NCBI GenBank assembly: GCA_001664505.1
Contig: CP011806.1
Coordinates: forward strand, 1,905,443 to 1,969,442
Direction of reading: 5' to 3'
Source of the DNA: Acidobacteria bacterium Mor1
Lineage (GTDB): Bacteria > Acidobacteriota > Polarisedimenticolia > Polarisedimenticolales > Polarisedimenticolaceae
DNA length: 64,000 nt
Shown here: piece after piece, positions 17,779 to 27,191 of the stretch
Layout: the number at the start of each line of letters is the position of its first letter
Position numbering within the stretch: position 1 is the stretch's first letter
Position numbers and translations under genes: made by a program
Notes under the pieces: generated by a model
The model's database searches: none
What the model was told of the DNA's origin: nothing
The model's input: the letters and a program-made list of their open reading frames with translations, nothing else

Positions 17779-18761
17779 CTACCTTGAGCATCCGGCAGAT
17801 GCAGGCCTGGGCTGCCCTCTGTCTCGAGCGCTACTGCGTGGCGCGAGAGATCCGACACCCGGATGTGGAGGCGCTAGTGGGTCATCTGCTCGGCATCCTC
17901 GTGGCTGCCGACCTGCCCATCTGGGTAACTGAGGCACGCCGCCTCCGAGTCGGCGGCTTGGGGGACCCCATCCCGAAGGATGTCCTGGATTCGATCTCGC
18001 CTCTTCACCAAGAGACCTTTCATCGGCTTGTGGAATGCGCCGTAGAGGTCGGGATGTGCGACATGTGGGGGGCGCCGACTGACGCTCCCCAGCGCTTCAT
18101 GGACGAGTGCCGGGCCATCCTATCCGCGGAGTTCATCAAGGCACCGAGCCTTGAAACCGTTGCTGGCTTCGATTCGGAGCCACTGCCGTGGGGAGGCCCA
18201 CTGCCTCGCCACGTTTTCGAGCTGTTCTTGCGCGAGAACCTTGCTCAACTCACCGCCGCAGACTTTGCCGGCTTTTGGAGTGGATCCGACTACGAACAGG
18301 CGCACTACGTTCTTCCGCCGCCGACAGCCGCATCGCGCGCAGTGGTCGAGCAACAGCTCGGGTATCCCCTGCCCTCGTCCTACGTAGAACTGATGCGAAA
18401 CCAGAACGGTGGATTGCCCGCAAGGACGGCGTTCCCCACTAGACACCCGACCTCCTGGGCGGACGATCACGTAGCGATCCACGGCATTCTGGGTATCGGA
18501 GACTCGAAGCCTCACTCACTCTGCGGGGATCTCGGCAGCCGATTCATGATGGAAGAATGGGGATACCCCGACATCGGCATCTACTTTGGCGATTGCCCAT
18601 CCGCCGGACACGACATGATATGCCTCGACTACCGGAGAGCCGGATCAGCTCGCGAACCGACGGTCATCCACGTGGATCAGGAACGCGACTATCGAATCAC
18701 TCATCTGGCCGAATCCTTCGTGGACTTCGTGCGAGGGTTGCGCCGCGCGGAGGAGTTCTAG
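17775..18761 (+). CDS. SMI1/KNR4 (SUKH)-domain protein, putative immunity protein
   Basis: A 328-residue protein. The N-terminal 140 residues are unrecognised. The C-terminal part shows SUKH features: VVEQQLGYPLPSSYVELMRNQNGG, HGILGIGD, GYPDIGIYFGDCPSAGHDMI and FVDFVRGL. SUKH proteins are a large family of immunity factors for contact-dependent and polymorphic toxins. Its likely partner is a nuclease-type toxin rather than the deaminase-like tip of the RHS protein, so it may be an orphan immunity gene. Confidence 0.75.
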   Translation: MTTLSIRQMQAWAALCLERYCVAREIRHPDVEALVGHLLGILVAADLPIWVTEARRLRVGGLGDPIPKDVLDSISPLHQETFHRLVECAVEVGMCDMWGAPTDAPQRFMDECRAILSAEFIKAPSLETVAGFDSEPLPWGGPLPRHVFELFLRENLAQLTAADFAGFWSGSDYEQAHYVLPPPTAASRAVVEQQLGYPLPSSYVELMRNQNGGLPARTAFPTRHPTSWADDHVAIHGILGIGDSKPHSLCGDLGSRFMMEEWGYPDIGIYFGDCPSAGHDMICLDYRRAGSAREPTVIHVDQERDYRITHLAESFVDFVRGLRRAEEF

Positions 18762-18763
18762 TC

Positions 18764-18805
18764 ATGACGCCGGAGATAGTCGACGCCGTATCGAGCACAC
18801 AATGA
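18764..18805 (+). CDS. Tiny possible leader ORF (13 codons) before the DUF3592 gene
   Basis: ATG at 18764, three bases after the SUKH gene stop, encodes MTPEIVDAVSSTQ. Its stop TGA overlaps the ATG of the DUF3592 gene (ATGA). It may only provide translational coupling across the short gap, or be chance. Confidence 0.3.
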   Translation: MTPEIVDAVSSTQ

Positions 18806-19230
18806 AAGACCCGCAGTGGATCATTCCCGCCGGTTCGATCGTGTTGGGACTCGGGTTTCTTCTTGCGGCGATCCGCCGACAACCTCCCCTCGCTTCATTG
18901 GGCACGGCCAACGGGCGAGTCGTTCGGGCGACGGTTCGGGCTGATGACGGTCACTTCCGGCCCGACGTGGCCTACGACTACGTCGTGGACGGCGTGAGCT
19001 ATCGAGGTGACACCATCCATCTCGGTGGTGATCTTGGGTTCACGCTGAAATCGCCGGCGTCCTCGGCCGCCGGCCGGTACACCGTGGGTGAGGACGTCAA
19101 GGTTTACTTCGACCCCGCTGACCCCAAAGTCAGTTGCCTCGTCCCTGACGGGCGAAAGCGACGATTGTTCTTCCTCGTCGCTGGAGTACTCGCGCTTGCT
19201 ATCGGGTTGTCGTCGCTCGGTTGGTTCTAG
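18802..19230 (+). CDS. DUF3592 membrane protein
   Basis: A 142-residue protein with two transmembrane segments (IIPAGSIVLGLGFLLAAI at residues 7-24 and LFFLVAGVLALAIGLSSLGW near the end). Between them is the DUF3592 extracytoplasmic domain: FRPDVAYDYVVDGVSYRGDT, VGEDVKVYFDPADPKVSCLV. DUF3592 genes are frequent next to polymorphic toxin loci. A degraded second copy of its 3' end lies at 19805-19920. Confidence 0.8.
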   Translation: MKDPQWIIPAGSIVLGLGFLLAAIRRQPPLASLGTANGRVVRATVRADDGHFRPDVAYDYVVDGVSYRGDTIHLGGDLGFTLKSPASSAAGRYTVGEDVKVYFDPADPKVSCLVPDGRKRRLFFLVAGVLALAIGLSSLGWF

Positions 19231-19263
19231 AGTGGACCATCGTCACGATTGAGAGAAAAACCA

Positions 19264-19701
19264 GTGCAGAGAATGATCATCGCTGCTCTTGTGGTCCTTC
19301 TTGCGGCTTCCCTCGTCGCGTGGCGTTCTTGGTCAAGAGACCAGTCGCGCACGCAGAAGCAGATTCTCACCGTGGAACGCATGAAGCGCATCAACTCCGC
19401 TCTACGCGAGTATCGAGAGACCCACGATGACGTTCCTGCCGACCTCGAGACACTGGCCCGCTCGCTCAACTCTGACGATACTGCTCGCTTTGGTGGTTTC
19501 GTCGATCATTGGGGCCAGCCCTTCGTGTACGAATCCGACGGCAACCAATTTCTACTCGCGTCACTGGGTAGCGATGGCCGCCGAGACAACCCTCGCGCCA
19601 CCACAACCGAGGCTCAAGAACCTCTGAATGTCTGCGGAGATTTCGCTGCAGACCAAGTACTCACATCGGACGGCTGGATCTCCGCCTGCTACAAGTATTG
19701 A
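19264..19701 (+). CDS. Type II secretion GspG-like pseudopilin-fold protein
   Basis: About 145 residues. A single N-terminal helix (MIIAALVVLLAASLVAW) is followed by RINSALREYRETHDDVPADL and DHWGQPFVYESDGNQFLLASLGSDG, the alpha-spine and C-terminal beta segment of major pseudopilins. The canonical prepilin cleavage motif (GFTLIE) is absent, so it is a pseudopilin-like anchored domain rather than a normal GspG. Three possible starts exist (TTG 19249, GTG 19264, ATG 19273). No secretion system genes are adjacent. Confidence 0.65.
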   Translation: MQRMIIAALVVLLAASLVAWRSWSRDQSRTQKQILTVERMKRINSALREYRETHDDVPADLETLARSLNSDDTARFGGFVDHWGQPFVYESDGNQFLLASLGSDGRRDNPRATTTEAQEPLNVCGDFAADQVLTSDGWISACYKY

Positions 19702-19804
19702 ACCGCGCAGGACGGCATAAGAATGACGAGGGCTTGGCTTCAGAGCGTCAACGGACTCGCCGACGGCCGCCCTCTCGCATCTGCTCCGCCTGGCCCAACC
19801 TCTC

Positions 19805-19920
19805 CGCCAACAAAAGACCAGTTGCCTCGTCGCGGACGGGCGAAAGCGTCGATTTTTATTCGTCGTCGGCGGCGTTCTCTTCAATCTCGTCGGGTTGGGC
19901 TCGCTTTCAACAGCTGAATG
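19805..19920 (+). pseudogene. Remnant of a second DUF3592 gene (3' end only)
   Basis: Reading from 19823 in the frame of TGC CTC GTC gives CLVADGRKRRFLFVVGGVLF and NLVGLGSLSTA, which parallels CLVPDGRKRRLFFLVAGVLA in the intact gene at 18802. The identity begins abruptly near 19805 and covers the last 30 codons; upstream sequence is unrelated. It is a decayed duplicate left by recombination in the toxin island. Confidence 0.75.
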
Positions 19921-20164
19921 CTCGCCGGCTCAGTCAGTTAGCAACAGCACTTGAACTGAACCAACGCGGTTCTTGGTTCGTCTGTAGCCCTCCGATTCTT
20001 CGAATACCACCCACCTGCTAGACCCAATTGGCAAGCGAAAGACTTGCAAATTCGCCGCAGAAAGCCACTCGTTTGCGGCACGTTTCCCAAATCCGGGATA
20101 GGCTCGAACCAGATCGAACAGCCAACACGCCTGGGGTCCCCACCCCGCAACGGGAGTCCTGAGA
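19921..20164 (+). other. Non-coding stretch before the RHS gene
   Basis: About 240 bp with lower GC than average. It holds no gene I can support; it should carry the promoter of the RHS gene, but I cannot assign elements. Confidence 0.4.
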
Positions 20165-23100
20165 ATGAGACTTTTTGCCGTCGCTCCGCGGAATTTCAGC
20201 ATTCGCCTCAGCCTCATCGCCGCCCTGGTTCTGACCGCGCTCTGCAGCGTTTCCGCGCAGGAGACCTGGTACGAGGACGTCGAGAACCAACCGGTCACCG
20301 ACCATTTGAGCGTGGTCGCGACGGCACCGGGAGTGCCCGAGGGCTCGATCTTTGCCGGGTTTGAGAACAGCGAGAACGTCTCGATGTTTGGCGGGAACCT
20401 GCTCGTGTCCCATCCGAGCAGCCCGAGCTTCTCGCTTGACGGCGGCAGCAGCGTTGGCCTGACTCGCGTCTACAACTCGAAGAAAGCGATCTACGACAAC
20501 TACGTCACCAACGACTGCATCGGCATGACCTGGGAGCAGGACGTGCAGGGCGGCGACAGTTGGGTGGGATACGGCTGGACGATGCACCTAGGTCGCTTCT
20601 ACCAGAAGAGCGACATGGATCGGCAACGAGCTGAATGCCTGCCGCAGAACTCCCCAGATCCGCAACCCGACCCAACCTTGTACTCCTTCGGTTGTCAGAG
20701 CTTCGAGGACAGCCAGGGCACCACTATGGATGGTTCCCAAGCTCACCCGAACGTGCTGTTCGAAGCAACGCTAACCGCGGCGGAGGCGTGTGGGCCGCAG
20801 AACAGTTGTGGCTGCCCCATGTTTGGCGAGGAAGGATTCGATCCTCAGTGCTTTGTAGATTGCACAACGTGCTGGGCGAACCACACGGCCTCCTACACAT
20901 CGTGGGACGTGACTTTTCCCGATGGCACGCTGTACCGAACCAAAGAACTCATCCAACCGGACCAGTCCAACCCCGCTCAGTTCGTCGAAAACCACAACCG
21001 TGTGGGCTGGTACACCAAGGAAATCTTCGACGTCTACGGTAACGCCGGCGTCCTCGTTGAGTACTGGGGCGAAGATGAAGCGGCGTGCATCGCCGAGGTC
21101 GGCGGCACGACCTGCCCCTACCCCGAAGCCATCCGAAGCATCAAAGTCAAACGAGAGGGCCTGGTCCCTCCCGGCGCCGACGGCAATGACTACCTCGAGG
21201 TCATCTGGACCGAACTCGGTCCGAGCACGGATCCGGCAAGCGCTGGCCGCCTCCATAAGCTCCACGCACTCGGATTCAACGGTCAAACCGTCACCTACGA
21301 GTACAGCTACCGGTCCGAGACCTTTGACGGGTACACGGTCAGCGTACTGACAGGCGTCGACCTACCCGCCATCGGTGGTCAACCTGCGGGCACCATCGAC
21401 TACGACTACACCGACGCCCCGCTGGGAACCAGCGTCAACACCTACCAGTCGAAGTACGGGCTGATGCTCGATGAGATCCACTATCCCCTCGGTGGAATGT
21501 CAAAGTACGAGTACACCCAGTACACGCCAGGTGTCGTCGAACAGGCGATCAAGAACTTCACGGCTCCGGACTCCTGGGTCGAGAGCCATCGCCCTCTGGA
21601 TCGCATGGACTACGCCGTCAGCAAGCGGACGATGTATCCGGTCCGTGACGAGACCACCGGCAACCACGACCCGGCCTATCACTATGACTGGACCTGGGAG
21701 AGATCTTTCAAGACAGACTGGGACGAGCACAATCCATCAGGAAACTGTGTGACATGGGCCACCGTTCAGGATTTCTCCATGACGAACCCGGACGGCACCA
21801 AGACCGAATTCGAGTTCACCGGCCACGCATGTGGTGACGAATACATCAACCCGGGCAATGACGAACCCCAAGGCCACACCAAGCAAGAAACGACCTTCGA
21901 CGCCGCGGGGACTCCACTTCGCACCTCGGTCAAGGAATACGACTGGGACGTGACCGGAAAATGCGGAACGGGCTCAGGTGACCAGGCATCCAAGGTGCTC
22001 GAGCGCTCGACCACTACAACCTTCCATGACGACACAGGCACTTGTTTCGGTGGAACTAGCGGCGGCGCGGCCCGCACCACCACCACCACGAGCTATGGCC
22101 TGAACTCCGACAAGTACTGGACCACCCGGCGACTGACCAGCGATTACCTCCCAGACGATCGCGTCTCTCACACCAACTACGTCACCAGCACCTGCCAGCG
22201 TGACAATCACGTGCTCGGTCGCTACGACTGGGTCACCATGATCGAGGGTTCGGGAACCGATAACCGCTCGAGCCGCAGGTTCGCATTCGACTGCGAGGGG
22301 GCCCTAACCGAGCGGCGGTCGCTTCCCGACTGGGAGGACGACTCGTCCGTCCCGACCACTGAAACCTACGCCACCTGGGACGCCTGGTCTCCGGCAGCGC
22401 CGCCGTCAACGACCCCCAACGACCTGATCAGCCAACACGCGTACACATCGGCCGGAAACCTGCAGCAAGTGGACTTCAGCGGAGGCGATACCTACCCCGG
22501 CGGCAGTACCCGCAGCACCTATGCTGCTCAATTCACCTGGAACTACGGCCAGGCCACGAACCTGAAGGTCGGAGACGGCACGAGCTTCCTGCCCTACGAC
22601 AGCCAATCGGTCACCCTCGACCCGGCCGGCTTCGTCTCGAGTTCCCAGGATCCCAACGGGGTCACGACCCAGTTCACCTATGACGCTCTTGGAAGGCTGG
22701 AAGAGATCGATCCAGCCTCGACCGAGCATTCAACTCGCATCAACTACCCGGACCTGACCGAGACTCGCGTGATTCACGGTGGATCGGCGTCCGATGTGGA
22801 CCTCGCCGACGGCCAGCAACTCTACAGCGACATGACCTTCGACGGCCTTGGCCGGATCATCGAGGAGCGCAAGGTCGTGCCCGGCACTTCCGGCAGCCAG
22901 GACACCATTTCGGTGCGGTTGGTTCGCTACGACATGATGGGTCGACAGGTTTTCCAGTCGGACTGGATCGCGGAATCGGAACTGACTCCACTGGCCAGTC
23001 GCCCGACCTGGGACTGGACCGACACACTCACCGGCGAAACCTACTCGATCGACTACGTCACCTGGGATGATGGCGGCGTCACGCGGCCCCGCGGTGTGGT

Positions 23101-26100
23101 CACCTTTTACGGCACGCCCAGCACGGTTTCCGGTGAAGAGAACAATCCGCTTCTCGTCACTGCCGACGCCATGGGCCGGGTTCACAAGGTCCTCGCTGCC
23201 GACGGCTCGATCACAGAAACCGCATATTGCGGACCTCACCGTGAAGTAACCGTCCACGGCGTGCAAACCGCCGCGCCGTCAACTGGAAACGACGGCCGCT
23301 CGAACGTCACCACCCGCTACTACCACGATGCCCTAGACCGGCTGGTGCTGGTGGACGTTGAGCCGTTGGCCGAAAACACCACAGATCCGGTGGTCGGCGC
23401 CGACGCCGAATACTTCTATGACCCGTTGGGCAACCTGGTCTACGTCAACCTGATCGACCGCCTGCCCCAAAACCCGTTCGAAGCCTGGTTCGCCGACACG
23501 ATCGGCTCCGGGCAGGAACGGACTTACGAGTACGACGCTGTCGGCCGCCTGCGCGAGAGCACCAACCCGGAGAATGGCACCACCACCGTCGAAGCCTACG
23601 ACGTACTGGGGAACGTGCTCGCCAGCCGCGACCAACTCGGCGCCGCCACCCACCGTGGCTACTACTTCAAAAACACCTATGACATGGCCGGCCGCATCGT
23701 CGAAGCCTCTCGGGTGTTCGACGGCGGCGGCACCTCCGATGTCCTCTCCGGGGCCGGTGGATTCGAATCCGGCACCACCGGATGGGAAGTCGGCACGATC
23801 AACGAATCGACTCAGGACTTCACGAGCGGCACCAGTTACTGGACCACGCTCGACTACGCTTCCTCAAGCTGCAGTGTCCCGGCGCCTCCGGGATCCACCT
23901 CCACGGCAGGCCTGTACTTCGGCGACACCAGCAACTGTAGCTACGCCTCCGCAACCGACGTGCAGCACGCGCTACGCAAGCAGATCACGCTGGGCCGTGA
24001 GGACATGCTGCGCTTCAAGTTTTGGCGGCAGGTGCGTGGCGGAACCGGCGACCTGGACAAGTTCCGGATCTACGTCACGGACTCGAACCAGGGCCTGAGC
24101 ACCACCAATCGCCGCAACCTGCTGGAAGTGGACCAGAATCAGGCTTCGTTCGGGGTGTGGCGCGAAGCGCAGGCGATGCGCCCCAGCGACGTGTTCTCTA
24201 CGGCGGAATGGGCAGACAACGCCAGCAAGACCATCTACGTCTACCTCGTGTTCGACAAGGGCGATGCGGCGACCGCCAACATCGGAACCGGCCTCGTCAT
24301 CGACGACATGACGGTCAGCAAGGCCGCCAGCGAGCTGCTTGCCGAGTACGTCTACGACTCGCCGAACACCTGCGACGGAACCTCTGGGGAGCTGGGCGGT
24401 GCCGCCTGCGATCACGGCCCCGAGTCCAATAGCTACCTGGGCCAGCTCGCCCAGCTCAAGTCCTATCAGGAGGGTCGCCTCGCGGCCCGCAAGACGCTGG
24501 TCTACCAGGGCCTCAATGGACGCCTGTCCGGCGTCCGCACGGAGATCGACTGGAAGGGCACTGGCGACTTCGCGGACTTCGTGACCGGCTACAGCTACCA
24601 GGACCACGGGAAGCCCGCGACCTGGACCGCACCCTACCAGCCAGGAATCGAGACCGGGCGGGACTACGTCTACACCCACACCCGAGGATTGCTGAACGGA
24701 CTGGAGCAGGCCGACTACGACTTTATCGCCCCGAATAGTCACTCGGTGCACTATTCGGCCGCCGGTGCCCTGAACAAGATCACCTTCGGCAACGGCGCTA
24801 CCAGCGAAATCACGCGAGATATTGTCGGTCGCCCGTCGAATATGCTCGCCACCGCTCCCTGGGCTTCCCCCTCCAACACGGTCTGGGCTTCCGGGGCCTT
24901 CGAGTACGACGGCGCCGGGAACATCGCCGCGATCGGCGGGCAGACCTACGTCTACGATGTGGTCGGCCGCCTGGTCGAAGCCAACGTGCTCCCCCAGGCC
25001 ACAGATCCCGACGGCGACGCCAACAACGTCCGCTACACCTACGATCTCTACGGCAACATGACCTCGCGGGACTGGGGCCACGACGGCAACTTCGCGGCCA
25101 CCGGAACACCCGCCGACTTCGAGTTCTTCGGCCGTCAGCACATCGAGACTGCAGCCCCCGTCGAAAACAACCGCATCCACGACACCGGCTTCGCCTACGA
25201 CGCAAACGGCAACATGACCCGCTACATGAAAGACGGCGGGGGCGTCGGCTCCACCTGGACATCACAGGGCCGGATGTCCGCCTACTACGCAGCCAATCCA
25301 GAGACCAGCGGCGGCGTGGTGGCCGAGCGCTACGTCTACGACGCTGACGGCTACCGGTTGGTACAGTATCCCGACTCGCCCCACACCGGAGACGGCGTCC
25401 CGCTCCTGAGCATCCGCGATGCCGCCGGCCAGCTCCTGGCGCAGTTCGAACACAAACCGCTGGAAGCCAGTCCGACGCTGAAGAAGGAGTTCGTCTCGGG
25501 ACTTGGCCAACTGCTGGTGGAGCGGGATGTGGTAGAGGCTCCCTCCAGCGTCTCGACCAACTCCGCCCTCGAGAGCGGTGGCAGCTACGGCTTTCAGGTG
25601 CTCGACAACCCGGTCGCCAGCGAATACACCATCGACATCCGCACCCACAGCGGCATCGTCGCCCAGCTCCAGAACCAGGCCCCTGATGGAAGCGGGGTCC
25701 TCTGGATCCCCTCCACAAACTTCACGGACGCAGACACCAACTTCATCCGCGTCCGCAAGCAAGACGGTTCGACGTCGTACTCGGCGCCGGTCACGCTGTC
25801 GCCGGACAGCTCGGTGACGGGCTCCTCGGCCAATCAGGTGCGGGCGATCAGCTCCGCCCGCGTGGGCGCAAACGTCGAGATCCGCTGGGATCTGTTGCAG
25901 CAGAACGGACAGACCACCTACGTGCACTTCGAGCGCGCCGATGGAGGCGGAACAATTCTGCTGACGCCGCTCGGCGTGCCTTCAGGAGTCACTTCGCTCA
26001 GCTTGCTGCATCAGGCGTTGAGCGCCCCTTGTGGGACAGTCTTCACGACGACTTCGCCGAGCTCGACGTTGAACCCGAGTGTCGGGGCGGAGACCAAGAA

Positions 26101-27187
26101 TTTCGGCCACTTGGAGAACACGGCGGAGCCGCCTTGCGGAACGCCACCATCTCCCACGCCCGGCTACTCACTGGCGAACTCGTACCACCATCGCGACCAC
26201 CTTGGAAGCCTTCGTGTCGTCACCGACGAGGCTGGCGCGAAAAAGTCGAGTCATGACTACTACCCGTTTGGCGGTGAACTTGGCGCAACAGGCGGGCCGA
26301 GCTTCCGTCGTTTCACGGGTCACGAGCGCGACATCTCGTCCGGGATGGACTATATGCTCGCGAGGTTTGGGTCTGGCGGACTAGGACGATTCTTGGCGGT
26401 CGACCCGGCAGTAGAGAGCGCACTCCCACAAGTACCTCAAACGTGGCATCGGTACTCGTATACGTTCAACAACCCAGTATTGCTGGTTGACCCGGACGGC
26501 GAGATCGTCGCCACTGCGAGTGGAGCCGCCGTAGGAGGAGTATTCAGCGGTGCTGTTGCACTCTTTCAAGGCAAGAGTTGGAAGGAGGTCCGAAACGCTG
26601 CGATCGGTGGTGCTATCACTGGTGCGATGGTTGGTTCGGTGGTCGATACCGGTGGAGCTTCCCTCGGCGTAATGGTCGCGGCTGGCTCAATTAGCTCCGT
26701 GGCGGGCGGAATGGTTGAGGACGCTCTCAACGGTCAAGCACCTACCGTGGAGTCGGTGGTTGTGGATGCCGCCGGAGGTGCCGCCGGGGCGATGCTTGGC
26801 GGCATAGCGGACGAGGCGCTGGACATTGCATCCAGCGCGACGCGCTCTTTGTCGCGACGCGGCGCTCAGTCCCGAGCTGAGTCCGCCCTTGGAGATGAAC
26901 TCGCGGAACTCGCCAGGGCACCAGCGAGCATGCGCCCTGCTACAGTGGTTGGAGCAGCGAACAGGAGAACAGGCGAAGCAGTTGTCGGGCGCTCCTATCC
27001 CGGGCCCAAGGGTTGTTGTGCCGAAGTCGACGCAGCTCAAAAGCTAGGCGGCAAAGCTCGTGATATCGTGTTCACGAAACCAGTACGTCCACGCAACGGG
27101 AAGTTGATACCAGTTTGCGAGGCTTGCGGCTTACGATTCGATGTGTCGCAATTCCCTCCAGGGACGAAGTTCCAGGGGCCGCGATAG
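20165..27187 (+). CDS. RHS/YD-repeat polymorphic toxin with deaminase-like C-terminal tip
   Basis: A 2340-residue protein. A signal peptide-like N-terminus (LIAALVLTALCSVSAQ) precedes a long YD-repeat barrel: YDALGRLEEID, YDMMGRQVFQSD, YDALDRLVLVD, YDPLGNLVYV, YDVVGRLVEA, YDLYGNMTSR and YDANGNMTRY. A lectin-like insert interrupts it near residues 1195-1400. The core ends in YHHRDHLGSLRVVTD, GLGRFLAVDPA and WHRYSYTFNNPVLLVDPDGE. A Gly/Ala-rich hydrophobic segment (GAAVGGVFSGAVALFQ) follows, then a toxin tip from about residue 2258. The tip has CCAEVDAAQ near 2285 and PVCEACG near 2317, the C-A-E and CxxC zinc-deaminase pattern. The downstream HEAT-like gene begins 4 bp after the stop. Confidence 0.9.
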   Translation: MRLFAVAPRNFSIRLSLIAALVLTALCSVSAQETWYEDVENQPVTDHLSVVATAPGVPEGSIFAGFENSENVSMFGGNLLVSHPSSPSFSLDGGSSVGLTRVYNSKKAIYDNYVTNDCIGMTWEQDVQGGDSWVGYGWTMHLGRFYQKSDMDRQRAECLPQNSPDPQPDPTLYSFGCQSFEDSQGTTMDGSQAHPNVLFEATLTAAEACGPQNSCGCPMFGEEGFDPQCFVDCTTCWANHTASYTSWDVTFPDGTLYRTKELIQPDQSNPAQFVENHNRVGWYTKEIFDVYGNAGVLVEYWGEDEAACIAEVGGTTCPYPEAIRSIKVKREGLVPPGADGNDYLEVIWTELGPSTDPASAGRLHKLHALGFNGQTVTYEYSYRSETFDGYTVSVLTGVDLPAIGGQPAGTIDYDYTDAPLGTSVNTYQSKYGLMLDEIHYPLGGMSKYEYTQYTPGVVEQAIKNFTAPDSWVESHRPLDRMDYAVSKRTMYPVRDETTGNHDPAYHYDWTWERSFKTDWDEHNPSGNCVTWATVQDFSMTNPDGTKTEFEFTGHACGDEYINPGNDEPQGHTKQETTFDAAGTPLRTSVKEYDWDVTGKCGTGSGDQASKVLERSTTTTFHDDTGTCFGGTSGGAARTTTTTSYGLNSDKYWTTRRLTSDYLPDDRVSHTNYVTSTCQRDNHVLGRYDWVTMIEGSGTDNRSSRRFAFDCEGALTERRSLPDWEDDSSVPTTETYATWDAWSPAAPPSTTPNDLISQHAYTSAGNLQQVDFSGGDTYPGGSTRSTYAAQFTWNYGQATNLKVGDGTSFLPYDSQSVTLDPAGFVSSSQDPNGVTTQFTYDALGRLEEIDPASTEHSTRINYPDLTETRVIHGGSASDVDLADGQQLYSDMTFDGLGRIIEERKVVPGTSGSQDTISVRLVRYDMMGRQVFQSDWIAESELTPLASRPTWDWTDTLTGETYSIDYVTWDDGGVTRPRGVVTFYGTPSTVSGEENNPLLVTADAMGRVHKVLAADGSITETAYCGPHREVTVHGVQTAAPSTGNDGRSNVTTRYYHDALDRLVLVDVEPLAENTTDPVVGADAEYFYDPLGNLVYVNLIDRLPQNPFEAWFADTIGSGQERTYEYDAVGRLRESTNPENGTTTVEAYDVLGNVLASRDQLGAATHRGYYFKNTYDMAGRIVEASRVFDGGGTSDVLSGAGGFESGTTGWEVGTINESTQDFTSGTSYWTTLDYASSSCSVPAPPGSTSTAGLYFGDTSNCSYASATDVQHALRKQITLGREDMLRFKFWRQVRGGTGDLDKFRIYVTDSNQGLSTTNRRNLLEVDQNQASFGVWREAQAMRPSDVFSTAEWADNASKTIYVYLVFDKGDAATANIGTGLVIDDMTVSKAASELLAEYVYDSPNTCDGTSGELGGAACDHGPESNSYLGQLAQLKSYQEGRLAARKTLVYQGLNGRLSGVRTEIDWKGTGDFADFVTGYSYQDHGKPATWTAPYQPGIETGRDYVYTHTRGLLNGLEQADYDFIAPNSHSVHYSAAGALNKITFGNGATSEITRDIVGRPSNMLATAPWASPSNTVWASGAFEYDGAGNIAAIGGQTYVYDVVGRLVEANVLPQATDPDGDANNVRYTYDLYGNMTSRDWGHDGNFAATGTPADFEFFGRQHIETAAPVENNRIHDTGFAYDANGNMTRYMKDGGGVGSTWTSQGRMSAYYAANPETSGGVVAERYVYDADGYRLVQYPDSPHTGDGVPLLSIRDAAGQLLAQFEHKPLEASPTLKKEFVSGLGQLLVERDVVEAPSSVSTNSALESGGSYGFQVLDNPVASEYTIDIRTHSGIVAQLQNQAPDGSGVLWIPSTNFTDADTNFIRVRKQDGSTSYSAPVTLSPDSSVTGSSANQVRAISSARVGANVEIRWDLLQQNGQTTYVHFERADGGGTILLTPLGVPSGVTSLSLLHQALSAPCGTVFTTTSPSSTLNPSVGAETKNFGHLENTAEPPCGTPPSPTPGYSLANSYHHRDHLGSLRVVTDEAGAKKSSHDYYPFGGELGATGGPSFRRFTGHERDISSGMDYMLARFGSGGLGRFLAVDPAVESALPQVPQTWHRYSYTFNNPVLLVDPDGEIVATASGAAVGGVFSGAVALFQGKSWKEVRNAAIGGAITGAMVGSVVDTGGASLGVMVAAGSISSVAGGMVEDALNGQAPTVESVVVDAAGGAAGAMLGGIADEALDIASSATRSLSRRGAQSRAESALGDELAELARAPASMRPATVVGAANRRTGEAVVGRSYPGPKGCCAEVDAAQKLGGKARDIVFTKPVRPRNGKLIPVCEACGLRFDVSQFPPGTKFQGPR
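26935..27184 (+). other. Deaminase-like toxin domain at the C-terminus of the RHS protein
   Basis: The last 80 or so residues carry VVGAANRRTGEAVVGRSYPG, GCCAEVDAAQKLGG and IPVCEACGLRFD. Zinc-dependent nucleotide deaminase toxins use a His or Cys in a (H/C)AE motif, with the Glu as proton shuttle, plus a CxxC pair. YwqJ-like and DYW-like toxin families have this shape, and I favour YwqJ-like without certainty. If correct, the target would be a nucleotide or a nucleic-acid base in a rival cell. Confidence 0.65.
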
Positions 27188-27191
27188 AACA

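Noticed and set aside
19705-20164. Separate small gene between the pseudopilin-like gene and RHS
   Set aside because: Short frames here lack ribosome-binding sites; part of the stretch is the DUF3592 remnant.
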